From NCBI GenBank assembly GCA_964617355.1, contig CAZTXP010000005.1:1-64000 (forward strand): a DNA stretch of 64,000 bases, written 5' to 3'. Positions within the stretch are counted from its first letter, which is position 1, and every line of letters begins with the position of its first letter. Both the position numbers and the translations under genes were made by a program. The stretch comes from CAZTDU01 sp964617355. Lineage in GTDB: Bacteria; Pseudomonadota; Gammaproteobacteria; Burkholderiales; SG8-39. Under the pieces are notes generated by a model that saw only the letters and a program-made list of their open reading frames with translations, did no database searches and had not been told where the DNA came from. Below, piece after piece: positions 1-8,151 of the stretch.

Positions 1-15
1 CCACTTCGCGATTGC

Positions 16-1362
16 TCATGCCCGTCTCCCGTAGAGGTCGTGCTCGTCCGATTTCTCGATCACCACGTCGACGAACTCGCCGACGCGAAGCCTGCCGCCC
101 TTCACCTTCACCACGCCGTCGATCTCCGGGGCGTCCGCCGCCGAGCGCGCCGTGGTCGTCGAATCGGCCAGCACGGTGAAGCGCCGGCCGATCTTGTCCT
201 TCAGCTTGGCCGCGCTGATGCCGGCCTGCAGCTGCATCAGGCGCGCGCGGCGCTCCTCGCGCACTTCCTCGGGCAATGCGCCCGGCAGCGCATTCGCGGC
301 CGCACCCTCGACCGGCGAGTAGGCGAAGCATCCCACGCGATCCAGCCTGGCCTCCTTGAGGAAGCTCAACAGCGACTCGAACTCGGCCTCGGTCTCGCCG
401 GGGAAGCCGGCGATGAAGGTACTGCGGATCGTGATGTCGGGGCAGATCCGGCGCCAGGCGCGAATGCGCTCGAGCGTGTCCTCGGCGTTCGCCGGGCGCT
501 TCATCAGCTTCAGGATCCGCGGGCTCGCGTGCTGGAACGGCACGTCGAGGTAGGGCAGCACCCTGCCCTCGGCCATCAGCGGGATGACCTCGTCGACGTG
601 CGGATACGGGTAGACGTAGTGCAGGCGCACCCACACGCCCAGGGATCCGAGCGCTTCGCAGAGCGCGGTCATCTTCGTCTTCAGCGGGCGCCCGTTCCAG
701 AAGCCGGTGCGGTACTTCACGTCCACGCCGTAGGCGCTGGTGTCCTGCGAGATGACGAGCAACTCCTTCACGCCCGCGGCGACGAGGCGCTCGGCCTCCT
801 GCATCACGTCGCCGATCGGGCGCGACACGAGGTCGCCGCGCATCGACGGGATGATGCAGAACGTGCAGCGGTGGTTGCAGCCCTCGGAGATCTTCAGGTA
901 GGCGTAGTGTCGCGGCGTGAGCTTCACGCCCTGCGCAGGGACGAGGTCCGTATACGGGTCGTGGGGCCTGGGCAGCGCGCGGTGCACCGCCTTCATCACG
1001 GCCGGCGCGTCGTGCGGACCGGTGACGGCGAGCACCGAGGGATGCGCCTTCTTCACGACGTCGCCCTGCGCGCCGAGGCACCCGGTGACGATCACGCGAC
1101 CGTTCTCGGCGAGCGCTTCGCCGATGGCATCGAGCGACTCGACAACCGCGTCGTCGACGAAACCGCAGGTGTTGACGATGACGAGGTCCGCGCCGGCGTA
1201 GTCCTTGGCCGTGCGGTAGCCCTCGGCCGAAAGCCGCGTGAGGATGTCCTCGGAGTCTACGAGCGCCTTCGGGCAGCCGAGCGAGACGAAGCCGACCGTG
1301 GGTGTCGCTCTGGTCGCGACCGGGCGCTTCGCGCTCGCCGCGGTCGGACCGCGCCGCGCCAT
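16..1362 (-). CDS. rimO: Ribosomal protein S12 methylthiotransferase RimO
   Basis: Radical-SAM enzyme that adds a methylthio group to a conserved aspartate of ribosomal protein S12. The 448-residue protein has the full family layout. The N-terminal MTTase domain carries its three cluster cysteines at about residues 30 (SLGCPKALVDSE), 66 (NTCGF) and 95 (GCLGAQ). The radical-SAM motif CNHRCTFC lies at about 162-169, and a TRAM-like domain ends the protein. The SLGCPKALVDSE signature separates RimO from MiaB. The start lies one base after the phaR stop, so it is probably co-transcribed with the pha operon although the functions are unrelated. The N-terminal 20 residues are a basic, Ala-rich extension. 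Identification is firm. Confidence 0.95.
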   Translation of the reverse strand: MARRGPTAASAKRPVATRATPTVGFVSLGCPKALVDSEDILTRLSAEGYRTAKDYAGADLVIVNTCGFVDDAVVESLDAIGEALAENGRVIVTGCLGAQGDVVKKAHPSVLAVTGPHDAPAVMKAVHRALPRPHDPYTDLVPAQGVKLTPRHYAYLKISEGCNHRCTFCIIPSMRGDLVSRPIGDVMQEAERLVAAGVKELLVISQDTSAYGVDVKYRTGFWNGRPLKTKMTALCEALGSLGVWVRLHYVYPYPHVDEVIPLMAEGRVLPYLDVPFQHASPRILKLMKRPANAEDTLERIRAWRRICPDITIRSTFIAGFPGETEAEFESLLSFLKEARLDRVGCFAYSPVEGAAANALPGALPEEVREERRARLMQLQAGISAAKLKDKIGRRFTVLADSTTTARSAADAPEIDGVVKVKGGRLRVGEFVDVVIEKSDEHDLYGRRA

Positions 1363-1363
1363 C

Positions 1364-1942
1364 TCAGGACTGCTTGGGCGGCTCGTTCTTGTTGCCGGTG
1401 CCGGGCGCGGGGAAGCCCGGGAACTGGAAACCGGTGAACATGTTGCGGGCCTGGCTCTGCATCTGGTCCTGGAACTGCGCGAACACCTTCTGGCTCTGCT
1501 CCATGTACGACTGCATCAGGCTCTGCATCGCCGGGCCCTGCAGGTTCATGAACTGCGACCACACCTCGGTGCCGGCGCGCGAGTTGTCGCCGTAGACCTT
1601 CTGCGACTGCTCCTGCAGCGCCTTCTGCAGGTCCTGGAAGGCCTGCAGGTTCTTCTCCAGGTACGTGCCCATGAACCCCTGCATCGCGGAACCGTACGAG
1701 CGGATCATCTGCGACAGCAGGTCGGACGAGAACATCGGCGCGCCCGCGGATTCCTCCTCGAGGATGATCTGCAGCAGGATCTGGCGCGTCAGGTCGTCGC
1801 CGGACTTGGCGTCCACGACCTGGAAGTCCTCATTCTTCACCACCATCTGCTTGACGTCGGCGAGCGTGATGTAGCTCGACGTCTTGGTGTCGTAGAGGCG
1901 GCGGTTCGGGTACTTCTTGATCAGACGGACCTGGTTTTCCAC
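1364..1942 (-). CDS. phaR: Polyhydroxyalkanoate synthesis repressor PhaR
   Basis: DNA- and PHB-binding repressor that controls phasin and granule formation. The N-terminal segment RLIKKYPNRRLYDTKTSSYI is the hallmark PHB/PHA accumulation regulator DNA-binding domain. It is followed by a central helical domain and a Gln/Met-rich C-terminal part (QSYMEQSQKVFAQFQDQMQ) expected to bind PHB or phasin. I place the start at a GTG at 1942, preceded by a GGGGG-containing purine run and just after the phaB stop. An in-frame ATG at 1972 would add ten residues and overlap phaB. It is the last biosynthetic-cluster gene before rimO in a phaC-A-B-R order, as in many betaproteobacteria. Confidence 0.93.
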   Translation of the reverse strand: MENQVRLIKKYPNRRLYDTKTSSYITLADVKQMVVKNEDFQVVDAKSGDDLTRQILLQIILEEESAGAPMFSSDLLSQMIRSYGSAMQGFMGTYLEKNLQAFQDLQKALQEQSQKVYGDNSRAGTEVWSQFMNLQGPAMQSLMQSYMEQSQKVFAQFQDQMQSQARNMFTGFQFPGFPAPGTGNKNEPPKQS

Positions 1943-1952
1943 GGAACCCCCA

Positions 1953-2699
1953 TCAATACATGTGCTGGCCACCGTTGATCGAGATATTGGCGCCCGTGAC
2001 GAACGCCGCCTCCTCGGAGCAAAGGTAGATGATCAGGCCCGCGACCTCGTCCGGCTTGCCGAGCCGGCCCAGCGGGATCTGCGGCAGGATCTTCGAGTCG
2101 AGGATCTCCTTGGGGATCGCGGTCACCATCTTGGTGCCGATGTAGCCCGGCGAGATGGTGTTGATCGTGACGCCCTTCTTGGCGACCTCGAGCGCGAGCG
2201 CCTTGGTGAAGCCGTGGATGCCGGCCTTCGCCGCGGAGTAGTTGGTCTGGCCGAAGGCGCCCTTCTGGCCGTTGACCGAGGCGACGTTGATCACGCGGCC
2301 CCAGTTCGCCTCGACCATCGGGTCCATCACCTGCTTGGTCATGTTGAAGCACGAGTCGAGGTTGGTGCGCATCACCGCGTCCCAGTCGGCCTTCGACATC
2401 TTCTTGAAGGTCATGTCGCGCGTGATGCCGGCGTTGTTCACCAGGATGTCGATGTGGCCGTGATCCTTGCGGATCTGCGCGCACTTCGCGGCGCAGTCGT
2501 CGTAGTCGGCAACGTCGACCGGGTAGGCGCCGAAGTCGAGGCCCTTCTTCTTCATCTCGTCGAGCCACTGCTTGTACTTGGTGTTCGACGGCGAATACGT
2601 GACGACGACCTTGTAGCCAGCCTCCGCCATCTTGGTCGAAATCGACTCGCCCAGTCCGCCCATGCCGCCGGTGACGACGGCCACTCGCTGCTTCGACAT
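1953..2699 (-). CDS. phaB: Acetoacetyl-CoA reductase PhaB
   Basis: NADPH-dependent short-chain dehydrogenase that reduces acetoacetyl-CoA to (R)-3-hydroxybutyryl-CoA, the second step of PHB synthesis. The 248-residue protein has the cofactor motif TGGMGGLG (residues 10-17), the NNAG motif (88-91) and the catalytic Ser141, Tyr154 and Lys158 (NYSAAK). It ends in NISINGGQHMY, the typical PhaB tail. The ATG at 2699 has a strong AGGAGG ribosome binding site about 8 bases upstream. The longer frame reaching 2783 is not needed. A TATAGT hexamer on the minus strand at 2735-2730 could give phaB an extra promoter in the 38-base gap after phaA. Confidence 0.96.
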   Translation of the reverse strand: MSKQRVAVVTGGMGGLGESISTKMAEAGYKVVVTYSPSNTKYKQWLDEMKKKGLDFGAYPVDVADYDDCAAKCAQIRKDHGHIDILVNNAGITRDMTFKKMSKADWDAVMRTNLDSCFNMTKQVMDPMVEANWGRVINVASVNGQKGAFGQTNYSAAKAGIHGFTKALALEVAKKGVTINTISPGYIGTKMVTAIPKEILDSKILPQIPLGRLGKPDEVAGLIIYLCSEEAAFVTGANISINGGQHMY

Positions 2700-2737
2700 G
2701 TTCCGCGCTCCTCCTGAGTGCCTGTTCGTACTATAGC

Positions 2738-3913
2738 CTATCGTTCCACGGCCAGCGCGACGCCCATGCCGCCGCCGATGCACAGCGACGCGAGGCCCTT
2801 CTTCGCATCGCGCTTCTGCATCTCGTGCAGCAGCGTCACCAGGATGCGGCAGCCCGAGGCGCCGATCGGATGGCCGAGCGCGATCGCGCCGCCATTCACG
2901 TTGACCTTCGACAAGTCCCAGCCCATCTGGCGGTTCACCGCGATCGCCTGCGCGGCGAAGGCCTCGTTGATCTCCATGAGATCAAGGTCCTTCGGCTCCC
3001 AGCCGGCGCGCGATAGGCAGCGCTTCGAGGCCGGCACCGGGCCCATGCCCATGGTCTTCGGGTCCACGCCGGCGGAGGCGAACGCCTTGATCCTGGCCAT
3101 CGGCTTCAAGCCCAGCTCCTTTGCCTTGCGCGCCGACATCACGACCACCGCGGCCGCGCCGTCGTTGATGCCGGAGGCGTTGGCGGCGGTGACGGTGCCG
3201 GCCTTGTCGAACGCGGGCTTCAGGCCCTTCATCGCGTCGATGGTCGCGCCGTGGCGCGGGTACTCGTCGTCGGCGAACACGACCGGGCCCTTGCGCGAGG
3301 GCACCTCGACCGGCGCGATCTCGTCCTTGAAGCGGCCGGCCTTCTGCGCGGCCTCGGCCTTGTTCTGCGACTTCACCGCGAACTCGTCCTGCTCCTCGCG
3401 CGTGACGCCGTGTTCCTTGGCCACGTTCTCGGCGGTGACGCCCATGTGGTACTGGTTGTACACGTCCCACAGGCCGTCGACGATCATGGTGTCGATCATC
3501 TTGGCGTCGCCCATTCGGAAGCCGTCGCGCGAGCCCATCACCGCGTGCGGCGACAGGCTCATCGACTCCTGCCCGCCCGCGACCACGATCTCGGCGTCGC
3601 CGCTGGCGATCGACTGCGCCGCAAGCATCACGGCCTTCAGGCCCGAGCCGCAGACCTTGTTGATGGTCATCGCGGGGATCATGTGCGGCAGGCCGGCCCA
3701 GATCGCGGCCTGGCGCGCCGGGTTCTGGCCGACGCCCGCGGTGAGCACCTGCCCCATCACCACCTCGGACACCTGCTCGGGCTTCACGCCCGAGCGCGAG
3801 AGCACCGCGCCGATGATGTGCGCGCCGAGCTTCGCCGCAGGCACGCTGGCGATCGCGCCGCCGAACTTGCCGATGGGGGTGCGCGCCGCGCCGACGATGA
3901 CGATGTCTTCCAT
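2738..3913 (-). CDS. phaA: Acetyl-CoA C-acetyltransferase (beta-ketothiolase) PhaA
   Basis: Condenses two acetyl-CoA to acetoacetyl-CoA, the first step of PHB synthesis, and works reversibly in ketone degradation. The 391 residues match the usual thiolase length. The acyl-accepting Cys88 lies in NKVCGSGLK, the GHPIGASGCR motif holds the catalytic His, and the C-terminal CIGGGMGVA holds the second catalytic Cys. The ATG at 3913 is preceded by GAGGAGAA and lies one base after the phaC stop, which argues for translational coupling. An open frame continues upstream to 4303 but is only the antisense-like shadow of phaC. Confidence 0.96.
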   Translation of the reverse strand: MEDIVIVGAARTPIGKFGGAIASVPAAKLGAHIIGAVLSRSGVKPEQVSEVVMGQVLTAGVGQNPARQAAIWAGLPHMIPAMTINKVCGSGLKAVMLAAQSIASGDAEIVVAGGQESMSLSPHAVMGSRDGFRMGDAKMIDTMIVDGLWDVYNQYHMGVTAENVAKEHGVTREEQDEFAVKSQNKAEAAQKAGRFKDEIAPVEVPSRKGPVVFADDEYPRHGATIDAMKGLKPAFDKAGTVTAANASGINDGAAAVVVMSARKAKELGLKPMARIKAFASAGVDPKTMGMGPVPASKRCLSRAGWEPKDLDLMEINEAFAAQAIAVNRQMGWDLSKVNVNGGAIALGHPIGASGCRILVTLLHEMQKRDAKKGLASLCIGGGMGVALAVER

Positions 3914-3914
3914 G

Positions 3915-5618
3915 TCAGTTCTCCTCTCGAGCCTTCTCTTTGACGTAACGGCCGGGCGCCGGTTCGATCGCCCGGTGGATGTCGTTGCCGGGCGAGGCCG
4001 GCGCGTCGCGCAGGCCGCCCTTGAAGCCCTCCAGCCACGTGGACCAGCGCGGCCACCAGCTGCCCTTCTCCTCGGTCGCGGCGGCGAGCCACGCGTCCGC
4101 GTCTTGCGGATACTCGGTGCCGGCCCAGTAGCTGCGCTTGCCCTTCGACGCCGGATTGACGACGCCGGCGACATGGCCGCTCGCGCCGAGCACGAACTGC
4201 GCGTCTCCGCCGAGGTGGCGCACCGAGCGGTACGCCGAGCGCCACGGCACGATGTGGTCCTCGCGCGTGGCGAGGATGAACGCCGGCATCGTCGCACGGC
4301 CAAGGTCCACCGGCACGCCGCAGTTCTCCACCGCGCCCGGCACGCAGAGCCGGTTCTCGAGGTAGGTATGGCGCAGGTACCACGCGTACATCGGGCCCGG
4401 CAGGTTGGTGCTGTCGGCGTTCCAGTAGAGCAGGTCGAAGGCCGCGGGCGTGCCGCCCTTCAGGTAGTTGTTCACCACGTACGGCCACACGAGGTCGTTC
4501 GCGCGCAATGACGAGAACACCCCGGCAAGATCGCTTCCGGGAAGGATGCCGCCGCGGCCGAGCGTAGCCTCGCGCTGCGCGACGCTCGCCTCGTCGACGA
4601 AGAGGCCGATCTGCCCGGGATCGTGGAAATCGAGCATCGTCGTAAGGTAGGTGGCGCTCGCCACCGAATCGTCGCCTTTCGCGCCCATGACCGCGAGGCC
4701 GGCGCCGAGCAGCGTGCCGCCGACGCAGAAGCCCAGCGCGTTGGCCTTGTCGGCGCCGGTGATCTCCCTCGCGACGCGCAGCGCGGAGAACACGCCGAGC
4801 TCGAGGTAGTCGTCCCAGGTGCGGTGCCCCTGGTCGGCCTTGACGTTGCGCCAGGACACCATGAAAACGGTGTGCCCCTGCTCCACGGCATAGCGCACGA
4901 ACGAGTTCTCGGGCTGCAGGTCGAGGATGTAGAACTTGTTGATGCACGGCGGCACCATGACGAGCGGCCGTGCGCCGACCTGCGCGGTCGACGGCGCGTA
5001 CTGCACCAGCTGGATGAGGTCGTTCTCGTACACCACCGCGCCGGGCGCGGTCGCGAGGTTGCGACCGACCTCGAACGCCGAGGCGTCGGTCTGGCTGATG
5101 TGCCCGTGCCGGGCGTCGGACAACAGATTGGCGAGGCCGCGCGTGAGGCTCTCGCCGCGCGTCTCGAGCGCCGCCTTCAGCGCCTCCGGGTTGGTGGCGG
5201 CGAAATTCGCCGGGCACATGGCGTCGACCCACTGGCGCGTGGCGAAGCGCAGCCGGTCCTTCGCCTGCCCCTCGAGCGGCGCGTCGTCCGCGAGCGCATT
5301 GAAGTAGCGCGCGGCCAGCAGGTACGACTGCTTCAGGTAGTCGTAGTACGGGTTCTCGTTCCAGTCGCTCGACGAGAAGCGGCGGTCGCCCGGCTCGGGG
5401 CGCGCGACCACGGGCCGCGCCTCGCCGTCGCCACGCGCGGCCATCGCGCGCCAGAGCTCCAATTGCCCGCGCGCGAATTCGGCCTGCAGTTCGGCGGACC
5501 GCGGCGTGCCGGCGGGCAAGCCCGAAGGCATCTGCGCGGCGAGCCCCATCCAGACGCGCTGGAACTGCGCGCCCGCATCGGCGATCGCGGCGACCAGCGC
5601 ATCTGGGGATTGCGTCAC
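3915..5618 (-). CDS. phaC: Class I poly(3-hydroxyalkanoate) polymerase PhaC
   Basis: Polymerises (R)-3-hydroxybutyryl-CoA into PHB at the granule surface. The lipase-like box GFCVGGT holds the catalytic Cys (about residue 298). The catalytic Asp is in ATREDHIVPW and the His in SGHVAGVVNP, so the triad is complete. An N-terminal helical domain of about 190 residues is typical of class I. With a GTG start at 5618 (protein begins VTQSPDALVAAI) the length is 567 residues; an upstream in-frame GTG at 5669 would give 584. I prefer 5618 because a promoter-like TTGACG/CAGAAT pair at 5685-5656 would place the mRNA start between the two. Neither start has a convincing ribosome binding site. First gene of the phaCABR unit. 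Confidence 0.95.
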   Translation of the reverse strand: MTQSPDALVAAIADAGAQFQRVWMGLAAQMPSGLPAGTPRSAELQAEFARGQLELWRAMAARGDGEARPVVARPEPGDRRFSSSDWNENPYYDYLKQSYLLAARYFNALADDAPLEGQAKDRLRFATRQWVDAMCPANFAATNPEALKAALETRGESLTRGLANLLSDARHGHISQTDASAFEVGRNLATAPGAVVYENDLIQLVQYAPSTAQVGARPLVMVPPCINKFYILDLQPENSFVRYAVEQGHTVFMVSWRNVKADQGHRTWDDYLELGVFSALRVAREITGADKANALGFCVGGTLLGAGLAVMGAKGDDSVASATYLTTMLDFHDPGQIGLFVDEASVAQREATLGRGGILPGSDLAGVFSSLRANDLVWPYVVNNYLKGGTPAAFDLLYWNADSTNLPGPMYAWYLRHTYLENRLCVPGAVENCGVPVDLGRATMPAFILATREDHIVPWRSAYRSVRHLGGDAQFVLGASGHVAGVVNPASKGKRSYWAGTEYPQDADAWLAAATEEKGSWWPRWSTWLEGFKGGLRDAPASPGNDIHRAIEPAPGRYVKEKAREEN

Positions 5619-5655
5619 GGGGGAAGGAGGAGGACGGGCTCCGGAGGGAGCCGGG

Positions 5656-5685
5656 ATTCTGCGCCGCACAAAGCGGGGGCGTCAA
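5656..5685 (-). promoter_or_regulatory. Candidate promoter of the pha operon
   Basis: On the minus strand a TTGACG hexamer (5685-5680) and a CAGAAT hexamer (5661-5656) are separated by 18 bases, about 40 bases upstream of the preferred phaC start. The -35 is a close match to consensus and the -10 is weaker. No operator for PhaR could be recognised. Confidence 0.35.
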
Positions 5686-5713
5686 CACGCCCGGAAGGGC
5701 GCGGCGGGCGAGG

Positions 5714-6472
5714 CTAGTGGGCGTCGCCGAGCAGTACGCGTACCAGCGCGATCGTGCCCACGCCGGCCGCGATCAGCACTGCCTGCTGCGCGGTCGCGCG
5801 CAACTCGGGGCGCTTGTGCAGCCCCGGTATCAGGTCGGCCACCGCGACGTAGATCATGCTCGCCGCGACCACGCCGAGCAGAACCTGCTCCCATTGTCCG
5901 ACCTGCTGCAGCGCGAAGTAGCCGACCAGGCCGCCGGCGAGGGTGCCGAGCGACGACAGCAGGTTGAGCGCGAACGCCTTGGCGCGCGTGTAGCCCGAGT
6001 GCAGCAGGATGACGAAATCGCCGACTTCCTGCGGGATCTCGTGCGCGACGATCGCGAACGCGGTGACGATGCCCAGCTGCGTGCTCTGCAGGAACGCGGC
6101 CGCGATCAGGATGCCGTCGAGGAAGTTGTGCACCGAGTCGCCCACCACGATCATGAGGCCGCTGCGGCCGTGGTCGTGTCCGTGCATCGCGTGCGTCTCG
6201 CCCTCGTCGTGCGAATGCCGCCAGAGGAGGAACTTCTCGAGCAGGAAGAAGCCGAGGATGCCGAACAGGATGGCCATCGCGGCACGGTGCGGATCGCCGT
6301 GCTCGAAGGCGTGCGGGATCACCTCGAGGAAGGCCGCCCCGAGCAGCGCGCCGATGGCGAACGACACCAGCGCCGGGATCCACGAAGTACGCACCGCGAG
6401 CGCGACCGCCGCCGCCGCGGCCGATACGACGCCGCCGGCGAGACTCGCCGCCACGATCCACAGCAGGGTCAT
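5714..6472 (-). CDS. ZIP-family divalent metal transporter
   Basis: Inner-membrane importer of zinc or related divalent cations. The 252-residue protein is almost entirely hydrophobic helices, about eight segments. The long cytoplasmic loop is rich in His and Asp (HSHDEGETHAMHGHDHG), as in ZIP proteins. The helix IV and V metal motifs are visible as HNFLDGILIA and HEIPQEVGDF. It resembles the GufA/ZupT branch. The gene stands alone between pgeF and phaC on the same strand. A TATTAT box and a GCAAC-AAA-GTTGC inverted repeat lie upstream and may mediate metal control. Metal specificity cannot be read from the sequence. Confidence 0.9.
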   Translation of the reverse strand: MTLLWIVAASLAGGVVSAAAAAVALAVRTSWIPALVSFAIGALLGAAFLEVIPHAFEHGDPHRAAMAILFGILGFFLLEKFLLWRHSHDEGETHAMHGHDHGRSGLMIVVGDSVHNFLDGILIAAAFLQSTQLGIVTAFAIVAHEIPQEVGDFVILLHSGYTRAKAFALNLLSSLGTLAGGLVGYFALQQVGQWEQVLLGVVAASMIYVAVADLIPGLHKRPELRATAQQAVLIAAGVGTIALVRVLLGDAH

Positions 6473-6491
6473 CGGGGGAAGGAACCTTCGC

Positions 6492-6511
6492 GCAACAAAG
6501 TTGCAATAATA
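6492..6511 (-). promoter_or_regulatory. Candidate promoter and operator of the ZIP transporter gene
   Basis: On the minus strand a TATTAT -10-like box (6511-6506) is followed directly by a perfect 5-bp inverted repeat GCAAC-AAA-GTTGC (6504-6492), where transcription would begin. The element is AT-rich in a GC-rich region and sits 20 bases before the start codon. A metal-responsive repressor is a reasonable guess, but the motif does not match a Fur or Zur box that I know. Confidence 0.35.
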
Positions 6512-6522
6512 CTCTACTCCGC

Positions 6523-6559
6523 GATCACGCCGGCGTGATCCACATCACGCCGGCGTGAT
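6523..6559. repeat. Tandem palindromic repeat duplicating the end of pgeF
   Basis: The palindrome GATCACGCCGGCGTGATC (6523-6540) is followed at a 21-base period by a second copy of its core (6544-6559). The inner copy encodes the last codons and stop of pgeF (Ile-Thr-Pro-Ala-stop on the minus strand). The outer copy repeats those codons just after the stop. It looks like a short duplication of the 3' end of the gene that created two tandem hairpin-forming palindromes, which may also act as a terminator. Confidence 0.7.
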
Positions 6560-7186
6560 CCAGACCAGGGCGGCCATGCGCTCGGTCGTGCGATCGCGAC
6601 GGAACGACGGGAAGCGCCGCGCGTCGCTGAAGGTGCAGAAGCCGCCGCCGTGCACATGCCGCACGCCGCGCGCGGCGAGGCGCTGGCGCGCCACTGCGTA
6701 GAGGTCGAGCAGCCAGTGCCCCGGACGCGTCGGGCGAAACGCCGCCTCGGCGCGCGCGTCGCGCGCGAGGTAGGCCTCGCGCACCTCGACGCCGACCTCG
6801 TAGACCTCGGGGCCGATCGCCGGGCCGAGCCAGGCGTGCGTGCGGGCCGGGTCGCTGCCCATCGCATCGAGCGTCGACTCGATCACGCCGGCGCAGAGGC
6901 CGCGCCAGCCGGCGTGCGCCGCGCCGACGACGGTGCCGTCCTCGTCGGCGAGCAGCACCGGCATGCAGTCGGCGGCGCGCACCACGCAGACCGCGCCCGG
7001 CGCGCGCGCAAAGGAGGCATCGGCCTCGGGCCGGTCGCGTACCGTCGCCGCATCGAGCACGACGGTGCCGTGCACCTGCTTCAGCCATGCCGGCTCATTG
7101 GGGACGAGCGTTCGCGGGTCGCCACTCGCGCGCGTGGTCACGAACGCCCTCACGCGCGTCGACACGGGCCAATCGGGGCGGATCAC
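6545..7186 (-). CDS. pgeF: PgeF/YfiH-family peptidoglycan editing factor (laccase domain)
   Basis: Member of the multicopper polyphenol oxidoreductase (DUF152) family. The E. coli member corrects L-Ser misincorporated into peptidoglycan precursors. Family motifs are clear: RAADCMPVLLAD, AAHAGWRGLCAGV (zinc-binding His) and the late HVHGGGFCTFSD. I choose the GTG at 7186, whose GTGA overlaps the rluD stop and gives 213 residues; a GTG at 7192 is also possible. This is slightly short for the family (about 240), with the missing part at the N-terminus. rluD-pgeF is a conserved pair. The longer open frame to 7432 is the shadow of rluD. Confidence 0.88.
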   Translation of the reverse strand: MIRPDWPVSTRVRAFVTTRASGDPRTLVPNEPAWLKQVHGTVVLDAATVRDRPEADASFARAPGAVCVVRAADCMPVLLADEDGTVVGAAHAGWRGLCAGVIESTLDAMGSDPARTHAWLGPAIGPEVYEVGVEVREAYLARDARAEAAFRPTRPGHWLLDLYAVARQRLAARGVRHVHGGGFCTFSDARRFPSFRRDRTTERMAALVWITPA

Positions 7187-8151
7187 GTCCACGCTTCGCT
7201 CCGCAGCCCGTCGACCAGCTTCGCCAGGTCGCGGGGCATCGGCGAGGCCCACGACATGCGCTCGCCGGTACGCGGATGCACGAGCGACAGCTCGGCCGCG
7301 TGCAGGGCCTGCCGCTGGAACTCGATCGTGCGCCGCGTGCCGCGCCGATAGACCGGATCGCCGACCAGCGGATGCCGGATGTGCTGGAAATGCACGCGGA
7401 TCTGGTGCGTGCGGCCGGTCTCGAGGCGACACTCGACGAGTGCCGCATGGCCGTAGCGCTCCAGCACCCGGTAGCGCGTGCGCGCTTCCTTGCCGCGCGT
7501 CGCCACCGCCATGCGCGTGCGCACGCGGGGGTCGCGCCCCACCGGCGCGTCGATCAGCCCGCTGGCGGGCGGATCGCCGTGCACCACCGCGTGATAGACC
7601 CGGCTCACGCTGCGATCGGCGAGCTGCGCGGCAAGGTGCGCCTGCGCCTCGACCGTCTTCGCCACCACCAGCAAGCCGCTGGTGTCCTTGTCGAGGCGGT
7701 GCACGATGCCGGCGCGCGGCACGTTCGCGAGCGCGGGCGCGTGCGCGAGGAGGCCGTTCATGAGCGTGCGATCCGGCACGCCGGCGCCGGGGTGCACCAC
7801 CAGCCCGGCGGGCTTGTCGATCACCAGCAGGTCGGCGTCCTCGTACGCAATCCGGAGCGGCAGGCGCTGCGCCCTGGGCACCGCGCCTGCCGGGGCCTCG
7901 GGCGGCGCGACCTCGACGCGCTCGCCGCCTGCTACCAGCCGCCGGGGCGCGCTCGCTGCGCCCTCGACGCGCACGTGGCCTTCGCGCAGCCAGGCTTGCA
8001 GCCGGTTGCGCGAGTACTGCGGGAACATCTTCGCGAGCGCCTGGTCGAGGCGCAGGCCGGCAAGCACGGGCGGAACGCTCGCCGATACCGTCGCGACGAG
8101 CCCGGCGTCCCAGTCGGCGACGTCGTCCTCGTCGGTATAATTCGCACCCAT
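7183..8151 (-). CDS. rluD: Ribosomal large subunit pseudouridine synthase D
   Basis: Makes pseudouridines in helix 69 of 23S rRNA (positions 1911, 1915 and 1917 in E. coli). The protein has an N-terminal S4 RNA-binding domain (LRLDQALAKMFPQYSRNRLQAWLREG) followed by the RluA-type catalytic domain with GIVHRLDKDTSGLLVVAKT, which holds the catalytic Asp, and a GRTHQIRVHFQHIRHPL motif near the C-terminus. The ATG at 8151 gives 322 residues, normal for RluD. That ATG shares two bases with the divergent bamD start codon, so the genes have no spacer. A downstream start is possible because the first 20 residues are acidic and not conserved. Confidence 0.94.
   Translation of the reverse strand: MGANYTDEDDVADWDAGLVATVSASVPPVLAGLRLDQALAKMFPQYSRNRLQAWLREGHVRVEGAASAPRRLVAGGERVEVAPPEAPAGAVPRAQRLPLRIAYEDADLLVIDKPAGLVVHPGAGVPDRTLMNGLLAHAPALANVPRAGIVHRLDKDTSGLLVVAKTVEAQAHLAAQLADRSVSRVYHAVVHGDPPASGLIDAPVGRDPRVRTRMAVATRGKEARTRYRVLERYGHAALVECRLETGRTHQIRVHFQHIRHPLVGDPVYRRGTRRTIEFQRQALHAAELSLVHPRTGERMSWASPMPRDLAKLVDGLRSEAWT
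8136..8141 (+). promoter_or_regulatory. -10 box of bamD (TATAAT, 8 bases before the ATG)
   Basis: A perfect TATAAT stands out in very GC-rich DNA and ends 8 bases before the bamD ATG. No good -35 is seen at 17 bases. If used, transcription would begin at or within a base or two of the start codon, giving a nearly leaderless mRNA. The element lies inside the 5' end of the divergent rluD coding region. Confidence 0.5.

Noticed and set aside
40..1437. A 465-codon plus-strand frame opposite rimO
   Set aside because: Shadow of a firmly identified RimO with both cysteine clusters; the plus-strand translation is Arg/His/Asp-rich without domains.
3914..4303. Upstream extension of phaA
   Set aside because: Overlaps the conserved C-terminal half of phaC. 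The thiolase start MEDIVIVGAARTPIG with a good ribosome binding site is at 3913.
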